A DNA stretch of 64,000 nt from Deltaproteobacteria bacterium (GCA_021802645.1 JAJZRO010000001.1:124001-188000), one strand, 5' to 3'; shown: positions 27,884 to 37,635, counted from the first letter of the stretch. The notes: generated by a model from the letters alone, not told the origin. A program made the numbers and translations.

Positions 27884-28666
27884 ATGATTCGCGCACTTTA
27901 CTCCGGCCGCACCGGCATGACCGGTCAGCAACTCCAACTCGACACCATCTCCAACAACCTGGCCAACGTCAACACCACCGGCTTCAAGAAAAGCCGCGCC
28001 CAGTTCGAGGACCTTTTCTACCAGGAACTGCGGGCCATGGGCACCGAGACCGTGGACGGCGGCCGGGTGCCCTCGGGCATCCAGGTCGGTCTCGGTGTGC
28101 AGCCCACCTCGGTGCAGAAGATCTTCACCCAGGGCAGCCTTACCGAGACCGGCAACGATCTCGACTGGGCCATCGAGGGACGCGGCTTTTTCCACATCGT
28201 CCGCAACGGCGAGGATTTCTACACCCGCGCCGGCGCCTTTACCCGCGACCAGGACGGCTACATCGTCACCCAGAACGGCGACCGGTTGCAGCCGGAGTTC
28301 GCCATCCCGCCCGAGGCGGTCAGCGTCAGCATTGATTCGAGCGGCAAGCTTCAGGCCGTGGACGCCAATCAACAGGTGGTGGCCTCCACCCAGATCACGC
28401 TCATTGACTTCGTCAATCCCGGCGGCCTGCGGGCCGAGGGCGGCAACCTCTTCAAGGAAACCGAGGCCTCCGGCCCCCCGCGCGAAGCCAATCCCGGCGT
28501 CGATGGCTTGGGACTCATCGAACAGCGCTACATAGAAGTTTCGAATGTGGATGTGACCGAGGAGCTGGTCAACCTCATCATCACGCAACGTGCCTTCGAG
28601 GTGAACTCCAAGAGCGTGCAGACCGCGGACCAGCTCCTGGAAATCGCCAACAATCTGGTCCGGTAG
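27884..28666 (+). CDS. flgG: Flagellar distal rod protein FlgG
   Basis: Distal rod subunit of 260 residues. SNNLANVNTTGFKKSRAQFEDL and the C-terminal IITQRAFEVNSKSVQTADQ form the conserved ends; GRGFFHIVRNGEDFYTRAGAF the core, and EDLFYQELRAMG lies in the region that sets rod length in FlgG. Follows flgF after 31 bases with AAGGGGG upstream. Confidence 0.95.
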   Translation: MIRALYSGRTGMTGQQLQLDTISNNLANVNTTGFKKSRAQFEDLFYQELRAMGTETVDGGRVPSGIQVGLGVQPTSVQKIFTQGSLTETGNDLDWAIEGRGFFHIVRNGEDFYTRAGAFTRDQDGYIVTQNGDRLQPEFAIPPEAVSVSIDSSGKLQAVDANQQVVASTQITLIDFVNPGGLRAEGGNLFKETEASGPPREANPGVDGLGLIEQRYIEVSNVDVTEELVNLIITQRAFEVNSKSVQTADQLLEIANNLVR

Positions 28667-28678
28667 AGGAACACGCTG

Positions 28679-29407
28679 ATGCGCCTGTGGTTCTTGCTCA
28701 CCGTTCACCTGCTGCTGGCCGGTTGCTTCCTCGGCAACGCGGCCGCGGCACCGGTCTCTGGCCGCCACACCCTGGGGCAGGTGGAGTTCACTCGCCTCTT
28801 TCACGAACTCGCCAGCCAGAGCGCGCCCTGGCCGCCCGAGGATCTCGTGGTCCGCCGGGTGGAGGCCCAACCGGCCACCATTTCGCTCAGCAGCGACAAG
28901 TACACCTTTGCCGTGGTGGACCAGCCGCCGGCCATCCGCCTCGGCAAAAATGCATTGACCATTGCCTTCCTGGTCAACGGCAAGGAGGAGGGTCGGGTCC
29001 GATTGGACGGCGACCTCCTGCTCTACGGCACCGTGCTCTGTACCGCCAGAAAGCTCGATCGCCACCACCCGCTCGTCGCCGGCGACCTCGTCGCGGTGCG
29101 GCGCGACCTTGGCAATCTCGACCCGGCGGTCCTGCGCCGCCCGGAAGAGGCGGTCGGCAAAGAACTCAAGAGCGCCCTGCCGGCGGGCGCCATTCTTTAC
29201 AGCCAGCAACTGGAAAGCCCGCTGGTGATCAAACGCGGCGACCGCATAACCATCATGGCCAAGACCGACCAGATCCAGGTGACGGTGCCGGGCACGGCGC
29301 AGGAGAATGGCGCGGCCGGTGACGTCATCCGGGTGAAAAACCTCATGAGCCGCAAACAGATTTCCGCCCGGGTACTCGACAAGGGGCTGGTGGAGACGGA
29401 ATTTTAA
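28679..29407 (+). CDS. flgA: Flagellar P-ring assembly chaperone FlgA
   Basis: A 242-residue periplasmic chaperone for P-ring formation. It has an N-terminal signal peptide (MRLWFLLTVHLLLAGC) and the SAF-like C-terminal half with AGDLVAVRRDLGNL, GDRITIMAKT, GDVIRVKNLMSRKQISARV. A cysteine in the signal region (LLAGC) could make a lipobox, but the following residues look like an ordinary cleavage site AAAAP. Lies directly before flgH and flgI, whose P-ring product it helps assemble. Confidence 0.9.
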   Translation: MRLWFLLTVHLLLAGCFLGNAAAAPVSGRHTLGQVEFTRLFHELASQSAPWPPEDLVVRRVEAQPATISLSSDKYTFAVVDQPPAIRLGKNALTIAFLVNGKEEGRVRLDGDLLLYGTVLCTARKLDRHHPLVAGDLVAVRRDLGNLDPAVLRRPEEAVGKELKSALPAGAILYSQQLESPLVIKRGDRITIMAKTDQIQVTVPGTAQENGAAGDVIRVKNLMSRKQISARVLDKGLVETEF

Positions 29408-29424
29408 GAAAAGGAGAACGAGAC

Positions 29425-30123
29425 ATGTCCAGAGTCACCGCATCGTTCCTCGGGTTCTGCCTGGTTGCCATCACGGGCTGCGCCACGACCGGGCCGCAAG
29501 CCACCGCGCTGCCGGAACGCTATACCCTGCCGGAAGTAGGCCAGAAACAGACCGCCCAGCCTGAGGGCACCATCTACCGCAACGCCGGCGGGCTTGATCT
29601 CTACAAAGACACCAGGGCCAGCGCGGTGGGCGACCTCATCCTGGTCCGCATCGTTGAAACCGCCAACGGGGTCAAGCAGGCCAACACCAAGGTCCAACGC
29701 ACCTCCACCACCACCGGCGGCGTCTCCGCCTTCTTCGGTTTTGAAAAATGGCTGGCAGACCACAACCACCGTTTCACCCCGAGCGCGGTCGAACTCGACT
29801 CCAACCTGACCAACGACTTTGACGGCAAGGCCAAGACCGACCGCAAGGACAACGTCACCGCCACCATCTCCGCCCGGGTCATCGACAAGACCATGGACGG
29901 CAACCTCGTCATCCGCGGCTATCAGGAGATTCGCCTGAACGCCGAAACCCAGTTCCTGATTCTCTCGGGCATCATCCGCCCCAGTGACATCGCGGCGGAC
30001 AATTCGGTGCTCTCCTCGCGGATTGCCGACGCCCGCATCGAGTACAGCGGCAAAGGACCGGTCAGCGACAAACAGCAGCCAGGCTGGCTCGCCCGCGCCC
30101 TTGACGTCATCTGGCCGTTCTGA
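29425..30123 (+). CDS. flgH: Flagellar L-ring protein FlgH
   Basis: A 232-residue outer membrane lipoprotein of the L ring. The signal peptide ends in ITGCATT. Family blocks are LILVRIVETANGVKQANTK, NVTATISARVIDKTMDGNL and GIIRPSDIAADNSVLSSRIADARIEY, the last being the FlgH signature. Near-perfect RBS AAGGAG precedes the start. Its presence confirms a diderm envelope. Confidence 0.95.
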   Translation: MSRVTASFLGFCLVAITGCATTGPQATALPERYTLPEVGQKQTAQPEGTIYRNAGGLDLYKDTRASAVGDLILVRIVETANGVKQANTKVQRTSTTTGGVSAFFGFEKWLADHNHRFTPSAVELDSNLTNDFDGKAKTDRKDNVTATISARVIDKTMDGNLVIRGYQEIRLNAETQFLILSGIIRPSDIAADNSVLSSRIADARIEYSGKGPVSDKQQPGWLARALDVIWPF

Positions 30124-30317
30124 GGCCGGCCGACGAAACCGCGCCCCGCAGGAGGGAAAAATCTGCCGGGCAGCATAAGGAGAACCACATGCGCAACTCC
30201 GCCGACACCAGGCTGTCTTCCAGCACCACTGCGGGATTCCCCCCTTCAGGGAAACGCATGGCATATCCTTTGCTAACTTGCCCCATCAGAAAACCAACCG
30301 GAGAATCAGAGCCCACG

Positions 30318-31424
30318 ATGAAGACCCCGCGCCGCCCCACCCGTTTCGCCGGCTTTGCCTCGCGGCTCGTGCTGCTGCTCCTTGCCATGCTGTGCGTAGC
30401 CTCGCCCGCCCTGGCCGCCCGGATCAAGGATCTCGCCGCGGTCAAGGGGGTGCGCGACAACCAGTTGGTGGGCTACGGCATCGTCGTTGGCCTCAATGGC
30501 ACCGGCGACGGCAAGAACGCCACCTTCACCACCAACGGACTGGCCAACCTCATGCGCAACATGGGCGTCAAGATCGACCCTCAGGAAATCCGGGTCAAGA
30601 ATGTCGCCAGCGTCATCGTCACCGCCAAACTGCCGCCTTTTGTCAAGGTAGGCCAGACCATCGACGTTACCCTGTCGTCGGTTGGCGACGCCTCCTCGCT
30701 CCAGGGCGGCACCCTGCTGGCGACTCCGCTCAAGGGTCTCGACAACCAGGTGTATGCCCTGGCCCAGGGCGCGCTCAGCATCGGTGGTTTCGAGGTTCCG
30801 GGCCCCAGCCAGATCGGTCTCCAGAAGAATCACCTCACCGTCGCCCGCATTCCCGCCGGGGCCACCGTGGAACAGGAGGTGCCGGTTTCTTTTGCCGACA
30901 AGAAGAGTATCGCCATCTCTCTCGACTCTCCCGACTTCACCACCATCAACCGGATGGTGAACGCCATCAACCGTGCCTTGGGCGGCAAATATGCCGCGGC
31001 CAAGGATGGCGCCACCGTGGAAGTGACGGTGCCGCCACCGTTCAGGACTAAGGAAATCGCCCTGTTGGCGACCATCGAGAATCTGGAGGTCACCCCGGAC
31101 ACCCTGGCCAAGGTCGTGCTCGACGAGCGGACCGGCACCGTGGTGATGGGCGAAAACGTGCGCCTCTCCGCCCTGGCGCTGTCCCATGGCAACCTCAGCC
31201 TGCAGATCACCCCCAAACCGCCGACCACGCCGCCGTCGCCGCCGGAGAAGCCGATGGTCAGCGGGGAAAACGGACAGCGGCTGGTGCGCTTCGCCGAAGG
31301 GGCCTCGCTGGGTGATGTGGTGCGGGCACTGAACGCCGTCGGGGTCGCCCCCCGCGACCTCATCGCCATTTTCCAGACCATGAAGGCCTCCGGCGCCTTG
31401 CAGGCCGACCTTGAGATCATCTAA
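30318..31424 (+). CDS. flgI: Flagellar P-ring protein FlgI
   Basis: Periplasmic P-ring subunit, 368 residues: signal peptide ending SPALA followed by ARIKDLAAVKGVRDNQLVG, then GIVVGLNGTGDG and GGTLLATPLKG. The C-terminal SLGDVVRALNAVGVAPRDLI is typical. The start is chosen so that the signal peptide is N-terminal. However, an in-frame ATG at 30189 has a perfect AAGGAG at ideal spacing, whereas the ATG at 30318 has only a distant GGAG; use of the upstream start would bury the signal peptide 43 residues in. Confidence 0.9.
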   Translation: MKTPRRPTRFAGFASRLVLLLLAMLCVASPALAARIKDLAAVKGVRDNQLVGYGIVVGLNGTGDGKNATFTTNGLANLMRNMGVKIDPQEIRVKNVASVIVTAKLPPFVKVGQTIDVTLSSVGDASSLQGGTLLATPLKGLDNQVYALAQGALSIGGFEVPGPSQIGLQKNHLTVARIPAGATVEQEVPVSFADKKSIAISLDSPDFTTINRMVNAINRALGGKYAAAKDGATVEVTVPPPFRTKEIALLATIENLEVTPDTLAKVVLDERTGTVVMGENVRLSALALSHGNLSLQITPKPPTTPPSPPEKPMVSGENGQRLVRFAEGASLGDVVRALNAVGVAPRDLIAIFQTMKASGALQADLEII

Positions 31425-31437
31425 CGGGAAACACACC

Positions 31438-31743
31438 ATGAACCTCCCTGCCACCCCGCCGACAACCACATTCAAGGAAAACGGCACCGCGACCGATACG
31501 CTCAAAGAGAAAAAGCTGCGCAAGGCCTGCGCCGATTTCGAGGCGATCATCCTTGAAAAAAGCCTCAGCCTCGCCCGCGAAAGCGTCCCCAAGGGTGGAC
31601 TCTTCGGTGGTGATTTTGCCGATGGCATGTACTCCTCCATGTTCGACCACGAACTGGCGAGAAAAATGACCCAAGGCAACGGCATGGGCTTTGGCGAACT
31701 GCTCTACCGCCAGATAAGCAGCCAGCATCCGATCAAAAAATAG
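31438..31743 (+). CDS. flgJ: Rod-binding protein, FlgJ N-terminal domain only
   Basis: A 101-residue FlgJ-type rod chaperone: KLRKACADFEAIILEKSL, then GDFADGMYSSMFDHELARKM and GMGFGELLYRQI. The muramidase domain that follows in enterobacterial FlgJ is missing, so wall penetration must rely on a separate hydrolase, as in many non-enteric species. Lies between flgI and flgN. Confidence 0.88.
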   Translation: MNLPATPPTTTFKENGTATDTLKEKKLRKACADFEAIILEKSLSLARESVPKGGLFGGDFADGMYSSMFDHELARKMTQGNGMGFGELLYRQISSQHPIKK

Positions 31744-31756
31744 GACCGTCTCCATC

Positions 31757-32296
31757 ATGACCACTGCATCCGCCAGCGCACCGAGCACCATCCCCGCCAG
31801 CCTCTTCGAAGTTCTGGAACAGCAGACGAGCCTTTCCCAGGAGATGCTCGCCCTGCTGGAACAGGAACAGGGCGCTCTGACGGCAGTGGACGTCCAAGGC
31901 ATCGTCGCCCTCTCCCGCCGGAAAGCCAATCTGTTACAACGCATCCAGGCCACCGACAGCCACGTCCAGGAAATCGTCAACCAACTCCTGCTGGCCAACG
32001 GTCAAAGCGCAAAGGCCACCCTTGGCAACCTCATCCATCAGATGGCGCCCTCCGCGGAGCGCGACCAGTTGAGCGAACTCCGCCGGCGCCTGCTCGCCCT
32101 GCGCGAGGCTATCCTTACCAAAAACCTCGTCAACAAGCATTTTGCCGAGGACACCGGCAACTACCTCCGGGACGCCATCACGCTCATCACCAACTCGGTG
32201 GCCGAGAATTACGATTCCTACCACCGGAACGGCGGCAAGCCGGGAAAACGGCCGCCCTCCGCCAACCGCCCCTCGTTGATCAGCAGGGAGGTATGA
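31757..32296 (+). CDS. flgN: Flagellar export chaperone FlgN
   Basis: A 179-residue mostly helical protein with the FlgN pattern: LFEVLEQQTSLSQEMLALLEQEQ near the N-terminus, KANLLQRIQATD in the middle and YLRDAITLITNSVAENYDSY at the C-terminus. FlgN keeps FlgK and FlgL soluble and delivers them for export, and both clients follow directly. Identification rests on helical pattern and position, since sequence conservation in the family is low. Confidence 0.8.
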   Translation: MTTASASAPSTIPASLFEVLEQQTSLSQEMLALLEQEQGALTAVDVQGIVALSRRKANLLQRIQATDSHVQEIVNQLLLANGQSAKATLGNLIHQMAPSAERDQLSELRRRLLALREAILTKNLVNKHFAEDTGNYLRDAITLITNSVAENYDSYHRNGGKPGKRPPSANRPSLISREV

Positions 32297-32300
32297 CCCT

Positions 32301-34802
32301 ATGTCCGGCATCGCGCAAATACTGAGTATCGCCAAGGAGGCCCTGCTCGCCCAACAGCTTGCCATGCAGGTTGGGTCCAATAACGTGGCCAACGTGAACA
32401 CCGACGGCTACAGCCGGCAGTCCCTCGAACTGGCGCCCAACCAGGCGACCCCTACCGCCGCAGGCAGCCTCGGCGGTGGCGTGCACGGCGACTCCATCAC
32501 CCGCGCCTACGATCAGTTCATGGTGGCGCGCATCAACAGGCAGGAATCCCAACTCGGCAACCTCCAGGCCCAACAGCAGACCCTCAAGGTGATCGGCGCC
32601 ACCTTCAACGAGGCACAGGGGCTTGGCTTAAACGACCTTCTGAGCAAATTCTGGAGTTCCTGGCAGGACCTGGCCAACAACCCGGAAGACCTGGCGACCC
32701 GCCAGGCGGTCGTGCAGGCAGGGCAGCTGCTGGTCGATCAGTTCCATACCATGAACAGCGAGATCATCAGCACCCGGCAGGACATCAGCAACAACCTGGA
32801 TACCGCGGTTTCGGATGTCAACTCGCTCACCAGCCAGATCGCCGCCTTGAACGTCCAGATCGGCGCTGCCGAGGGTCCCAAAACCCCGGCCAATGACCTG
32901 CGCGACCGCCGGGATCAACTGGTCAAGCAGCTTTCCGGCCTCCTCAACATTAATTATTTCGAAGACAAAAACGGCAGCTACACCATCATGATGGCCGATG
33001 GCCACACGTTGGTGGAAGGCGACGAGTCGTGGCAGGTGGACTGGAACAACAATCAGCTTTACTGGGTCAACCGGGACATCAACGGCAACGAGACAAAGCA
33101 GGCCGTCGGCTCCGGCGCGGAATTGGGCGGCAAGATCGGCGGCTGGCTCGAAACCGGCAACCAACTGGCCGACAACAACCCGGACAATTTTACCGGCCGT
33201 CTTGATGCGCTCGCCAATTCGCTGATCCGCGTCTTGAATCAGCAGCACACCCAGGGTGTTGGCCTTGCAAGCTTCACCGCCGCCCTGACCGGCGCCGAAA
33301 CCGCCAAAAACACCGCGGTGCTGACCGGCACCGTCAACGCCGCCACCGCCACGAGTCCCATCCCCGCCGGCACCATCACCATCAACGACCGCACCGTCGG
33401 CACGATTGCCGGCGGCACGGCCGTAAACGGGTTGGCCATGACCAAGGCCGCCAACGCGGTGGATGCCATTAACAACGCCATCACCGGCGCCACCGCCAAG
33501 CTGACCACCTTGGTGGCGGGGAGTGCGGTCAATCCGGCCGGCCTCGCCAACGGCAACCAACTCAGCTTCACCATCAACGGTGTGACGGTGAACTACACCT
33601 TCAGCACCCCTGGGCCGCCCGACGACACCAACCCGGCCACCTTCGCCACCGATCTGACCACCGCCATCAATACCGCGATCACGGCCTACAACGCCGCACC
33701 AACCACAACCAATCCGGTAACCATCCAGGCCGCGGTCGGCGACGGCACCAACGGCGGGGTGCTCAATTCCCTCGTCCTCAAAAACACGAACCCTGGTGAT
33801 GCATCCGATATCGTCATTGCCAACCTCACCTCAACGCCAGCCGGCGTTGAGGGCGCGGCCGGGCTCACCGCCGGTACCTATTCCGCCGACGCCACCCACA
33901 ACACGGGCCAGGTCACCCTCTTCACGACCGCCACCATCAATGTCTCCGCCGGCCATGATGACACCTACCTCGCCCAGCTTGGCCTCGACAGCACCCACAT
34001 CCCGGGCGACACCATTGCCAACGACGGCAAATTCTCCTATACCCCCAGCGCCAGCGATCCGGTACTGCTCCAGGGCTATGCCTATGCCAACGAGCTGGCA
34101 ACCGACGGCGGCAGCTTCAACATCTGGCTCTACAACAGCGATGGCTCGCTGGCGCGCTCGCAACCGGTCACGGTCTCCACCGACCGGCTGTATACCCTCC
34201 AGGATACGGTCAACGCCATCAACACCGCGGTGACCAACGCCGGTGGCAGCGGCTGGCTCACCGCCTCCATCGACCAGAACCACATCAAGTTGACCCCGGA
34301 CAGCAGCCACGCCTTTGCCTTTGCCAACGACACCTCGAATTTCCTCCAGGTGGCAGGGCTCAACACCTTCTTTTCCGGCAACAACGCCGCCTCCATCGCC
34401 ATCAACGGCACCGTGGCCAACGATCTCAGCAATCTCGCCGCCGCCACCGTCGGCACCAACGGCGAGATCTTCAAGGGCGACAACACCAACGCCCTCACCA
34501 CCGCCAACATCGCCAACCGGGACGACATCAAATTCACCGGCGCCGCCACGGCCAATTCCCTGAGCGGCTTTTATGGCTCCCTGATCGGTGACATCGGCAG
34601 CCAGAGCAGCACCCTCGACCGCGACATGGAATTCAGTACCCTTGTCAGCAACCAGTTGAACCAGATGCGGGATTCGGTTTCCGGCGTCTCGCTCGACGAA
34701 GAGATGGCCAACCTCATCAAATACCAGCACGCCTACACCGCCGCCTCGAAGCTCATCACCACCTCCGATGAAATGCTGCAAACCCTGCTCAACGCGGTAT
34801 GA
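32301..34802 (+). CDS. flgK: Flagellar hook-associated protein 1 FlgK, enlarged
   Basis: Hook-filament junction protein of 833 residues; FlgK is usually about 550. The N-terminus is typical (LLAQQLAMQVGSNNVANVNT, FWSSWQDLANNPEDLATRQ) and so is the C-terminus (EEMANLIKYQHAYTAASKL). The extra length lies in the surface-exposed middle, about residues 310-720, rich in Thr, Asn, Ala and Gly, with repeated -AINTA/INNAI- segments that resemble flagellin-like insertion domains. Preceded by flgN (4 bases). Confidence 0.93.
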   Translation: MSGIAQILSIAKEALLAQQLAMQVGSNNVANVNTDGYSRQSLELAPNQATPTAAGSLGGGVHGDSITRAYDQFMVARINRQESQLGNLQAQQQTLKVIGATFNEAQGLGLNDLLSKFWSSWQDLANNPEDLATRQAVVQAGQLLVDQFHTMNSEIISTRQDISNNLDTAVSDVNSLTSQIAALNVQIGAAEGPKTPANDLRDRRDQLVKQLSGLLNINYFEDKNGSYTIMMADGHTLVEGDESWQVDWNNNQLYWVNRDINGNETKQAVGSGAELGGKIGGWLETGNQLADNNPDNFTGRLDALANSLIRVLNQQHTQGVGLASFTAALTGAETAKNTAVLTGTVNAATATSPIPAGTITINDRTVGTIAGGTAVNGLAMTKAANAVDAINNAITGATAKLTTLVAGSAVNPAGLANGNQLSFTINGVTVNYTFSTPGPPDDTNPATFATDLTTAINTAITAYNAAPTTTNPVTIQAAVGDGTNGGVLNSLVLKNTNPGDASDIVIANLTSTPAGVEGAAGLTAGTYSADATHNTGQVTLFTTATINVSAGHDDTYLAQLGLDSTHIPGDTIANDGKFSYTPSASDPVLLQGYAYANELATDGGSFNIWLYNSDGSLARSQPVTVSTDRLYTLQDTVNAINTAVTNAGGSGWLTASIDQNHIKLTPDSSHAFAFANDTSNFLQVAGLNTFFSGNNAASIAINGTVANDLSNLAAATVGTNGEIFKGDNTNALTTANIANRDDIKFTGAATANSLSGFYGSLIGDIGSQSSTLDRDMEFSTLVSNQLNQMRDSVSGVSLDEEMANLIKYQHAYTAASKLITTSDEMLQTLLNAV

Positions 34803-34820
34803 TGGGAAAGGAACAAGACC

Positions 34821-36725
34821 ATGCGAGTCACCACACAGTCCACCTACCGAAACACCCTGATCAACCTGGAAAAGATCACCGCGGACATGAGCCGGATCAA
34901 CGGCCAGATCTCCTCGGGCAAGCAGATGTCCACCATTGCGGATGATCCGGTCAGCCTGGTCAGCACGCTGGGTCTGCACACCAACATCGCGCAGATCGCC
35001 CAGTACCAGAAGAATCTGCAGTTCGGCAACACCATGATTACCGCGGCGGAATCGGCCCTGAACAGCATGAAGGATCTGGCCATCCGTGGCAAGGAACTGG
35101 CCATTCAGATGGCCAATGGCACCATGACCCAGGCAAACCGGGACAGTGCCGCAGAAGAGGTACGCCATCTCTGGGAAGAGGCGATTTTTCTGGCCAACTC
35201 GGAGGTGGGGGGCAAGTATGTTTTCGGCGGCTACCGCACCGCCGGCTATACTGCCGCGGAACCGGCCCCCTTTGTCGCCGACAAGGCGAACGGCTATAGC
35301 GTCCAGGGCCAGTCCTTACCCACCGTTGCCGCCGCCACGCTGCCGCAGTACAACCTGAACAACGGCGATCTGACCATCAACGGCATTGCCATCGACAACA
35401 CGGCCGGCAATGGTTCGGCCACCGCCAAGGTGGCGGCCATCAATGCCAAGAGTACCCAAAGCGGGGTGACGGCGGACTACACCGCCGCCAGTGTCACGGC
35501 TGCCGGGGCAACGACCGCCGGCACCATCAACTCCGGCGATCTGGTGATCAACGGGCAGGATATTTTCGACGGGGTCGTCAATCCTGCCGCCGCCGCGATC
35601 AGCGCCAGCGATACGGACAACACCCTGATCAATGCGATCAACGCCCACTCGGCGACCACCGGCGTCATCGCCTCCCGGGACGGCAGTGGTATCCTCACCC
35701 TGACCGCCGTCGATGGCCGCAACATCGAGATCAACACCTCAGCCAACGGTGGGAGCATCACCCAGCTCAACGGCGCTGCCGCCGCTGACAACGTCTCCTT
35801 CGGCACCGTGCAGCTCAAATCAGACCGGCCCTTTACCCTGCAAGCCACTACGGCCGGCTTCCAGGCCCTGGGGCTGACGGCGCCTGCCAGCGGCACCTTG
35901 AGCGTGACCACCATCCAGAACCAGACCGGCAATGTCCGCTATGCCGGCGACCGCACCAACAATATCTCGCTCAAGGTCGGGCCCACCAGCAACCTCGAAA
36001 TCGCCAAGAACGGCATGGACGCCGTGATGAACACCGGCGTCTTCTCCTCGCTCAAGGGGTTGGAAAATGCCCTGCGCGCCCAGAAATACACCACCGTCAC
36101 CGGCACCCAGGATGCCACCAACGTCAACGCCACCCTGGCCAGCGGCACCACCGGGCTCACGTCGCAAAATGGTCTGAACTTTACCAACGGCACCCTTTCC
36201 TTTACGGTGACCGACCAGTCCTCCTACCCGCCCCAGAGCAAAACCATCAACCTAGCGGTGGACACCGCCACGGATACGCCGCAAACCATCGCCGACCGGA
36301 TCAGTCAGATCCAGGGCCTGAATGCCTCGTGGTCCAGCGACGGCCATCTCACCGTGAAAAGCAACAACCCGGACCGCTTCACCTTCAGCTTCACGGATTC
36401 CAGCAACTTCATGGCCATGAATGGCATCACCCAGGACACTATGCAGTTCCAGGCCATCGAGAACTCGATCGGCGATCTGGGAACCCTGCTGGACAACCTG
36501 AACAATCAGGTTTCGGACTTCGGCGCCCGCGCCAACCGCATCGATACCCAGAGCGCCCTCTATACCAACCTGAACCTGGCGGCCCAGGAAAACCTTTCCC
36601 AGAAAGAGGACACCGACCTGGTCAAGGCCGCCACGGATCTCCAAAACACGCAGACCGCCTATCAGGCGGCCCTGGCGGCCGCGGCCCAGACCATGCAACT
36701 CAGCCTGGTCGATTTTCTCAAGTAA
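34821..36725 (+). CDS. flgL: Flagellar hook-associated protein 3 FlgL, enlarged
   Basis: Junction protein next to the filament, 634 residues against about 320 usually. N-terminus MRVTTQSTYRNTLINLEK and C-terminus DLVKAATDLQNTQTAYQAAL are typical flagellin-fold helices. The middle carries two flagellin-IN-like units (residues about 185-235 and 238-315): NGDLTINGIAIDN with VAAINAKSTQSGVTA, then SGDLVINGQDIFD with LINAINAHSATTGVIA and GILTLTAVDGRNIEI. Such units normally decorate filament or hook surfaces. Followed by csrA and fliW. Confidence 0.92.
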   Translation: MRVTTQSTYRNTLINLEKITADMSRINGQISSGKQMSTIADDPVSLVSTLGLHTNIAQIAQYQKNLQFGNTMITAAESALNSMKDLAIRGKELAIQMANGTMTQANRDSAAEEVRHLWEEAIFLANSEVGGKYVFGGYRTAGYTAAEPAPFVADKANGYSVQGQSLPTVAAATLPQYNLNNGDLTINGIAIDNTAGNGSATAKVAAINAKSTQSGVTADYTAASVTAAGATTAGTINSGDLVINGQDIFDGVVNPAAAAISASDTDNTLINAINAHSATTGVIASRDGSGILTLTAVDGRNIEINTSANGGSITQLNGAAAADNVSFGTVQLKSDRPFTLQATTAGFQALGLTAPASGTLSVTTIQNQTGNVRYAGDRTNNISLKVGPTSNLEIAKNGMDAVMNTGVFSSLKGLENALRAQKYTTVTGTQDATNVNATLASGTTGLTSQNGLNFTNGTLSFTVTDQSSYPPQSKTINLAVDTATDTPQTIADRISQIQGLNASWSSDGHLTVKSNNPDRFTFSFTDSSNFMAMNGITQDTMQFQAIENSIGDLGTLLDNLNNQVSDFGARANRIDTQSALYTNLNLAAQENLSQKEDTDLVKAATDLQNTQTAYQAALAAAAQTMQLSLVDFLK

Positions 36726-36792
36726 GGCTTGAATATCAGGATCAGCATGAATACGCTGAAGACACCGCATACCGCCAGGGAGGGCGAAAAAC

Positions 36793-37071
36793 ATGCTGAT
36801 CTTATCACGGAAGAATGGCGAAGGGATTGCCATCGGGGACGATATCCAGATCAAAATCCTTGAAATCAAGGGGGGGCAAGTCAAGATCGGCATCGCAGCA
36901 CCCCATGACGTCACGGTGCATCGCGAAGAAATCTATCTGAAAATCTTAGAGGAAAACCAACGGGCCGCCTTGGATGCCCCGACCGACTTCGCATCTCTCA
37001 CCAATGCCTTTGCCCAACGCCAGAGGAATTTAGCCCCCGCGGGGGGAGAGCATGCGAAAAGGAAGCGCTGA
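36793..37071 (+). CDS. csrA: Carbon storage regulator CsrA
   Basis: RNA-binding translational regulator of 92 residues. The first 60 are a standard Csr[19 protein letters not shown], then [18 protein letters not shown]. The 30-residue C-terminal tail is longer than in E. coli and ends basic (HAKRKR). CsrA blocks translation by binding GGA sites, and FliW, encoded directly after with a one-base overlap, is its protein antagonist in flagellar regulation. Confidence 0.95.
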   Translation: MLILSRKNGEGIAIGDDIQIKILEIKGGQVKIGIAAPHDVTVHREEIYLKILEENQRAALDAPTDFASLTNAFAQRQRNLAPAGGEHAKRKR

Positions 37072-37607
37072 TGTACGCAAATACCGCCGTCCCTTCAACC
37101 GACCTGGAAAACACCATGACCCATACCCAGCGCTCAAATCATGAACCGCCGCCAAGGCCACCGCACCTGCTGGCCGTCTCCACCTCACGTTTCGGGGAAA
37201 TCAAGGTGGAGACGGACAAGATCATCACCATGACCTCGCCCTTTCTGGGGTTCCCGGAGTCCAAGCGCTTCGTCCTCATCCCCCACGGCGAGGAGACGCC
37301 CTTTATGTGGCTCCAATCCCTCGACGACGCGCAGTTGGCCTTTGTCGTTATTCCGGCCTTGACCCTGGTGCCGGCGTACCAACCGGAACTGCCGCCGCAA
37401 ACGAGGCAGGAACTCCAGGCAGGAGCGGCAGACGAACTCAACATCCTCCTGCTGCTGACCATCCCGCCGAACCAGCCGCTGCAAATGACGGCCAACCTGC
37501 TTGGCCCTCTGGTGGTCAACCCGGGGAAACGTCTGGCCAAGCAGGTCGTCCTGGACCCGACCAGATGGGATCCCCGCTGGCCGGTCTTCACGGATGACGG
37601 GAAATAA
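37071..37607 (+). CDS. fliW: Flagellar assembly factor FliW
   Basis: A 178-residue FliW: STSRFGEIKVETDKIITM, PFLGFPESKRFVLIPH, PFMWLQSLDDAQLAFVVI and NLLGPLVVNPGKRLAKQV. FliW binds CsrA when flagellin is exported and so relieves repression. The start ATG shares its A with the csrA stop (TGATG). An internal Met 16 is an alternative start that would remove a nonconserved N-terminal tail. Order csrA-fliW is the reverse of the common fliW-csrA. Confidence 0.92.
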   Translation: MYANTAVPSTDLENTMTHTQRSNHEPPPRPPHLLAVSTSRFGEIKVETDKIITMTSPFLGFPESKRFVLIPHGEETPFMWLQSLDDAQLAFVVIPALTLVPAYQPELPPQTRQELQAGAADELNILLLLTIPPNQPLQMTANLLGPLVVNPGKRLAKQVVLDPTRWDPRWPVFTDDGK

Positions 37608-37635
37608 GAGAGGAAGTGCGGCAGAGGGGCTGGCC

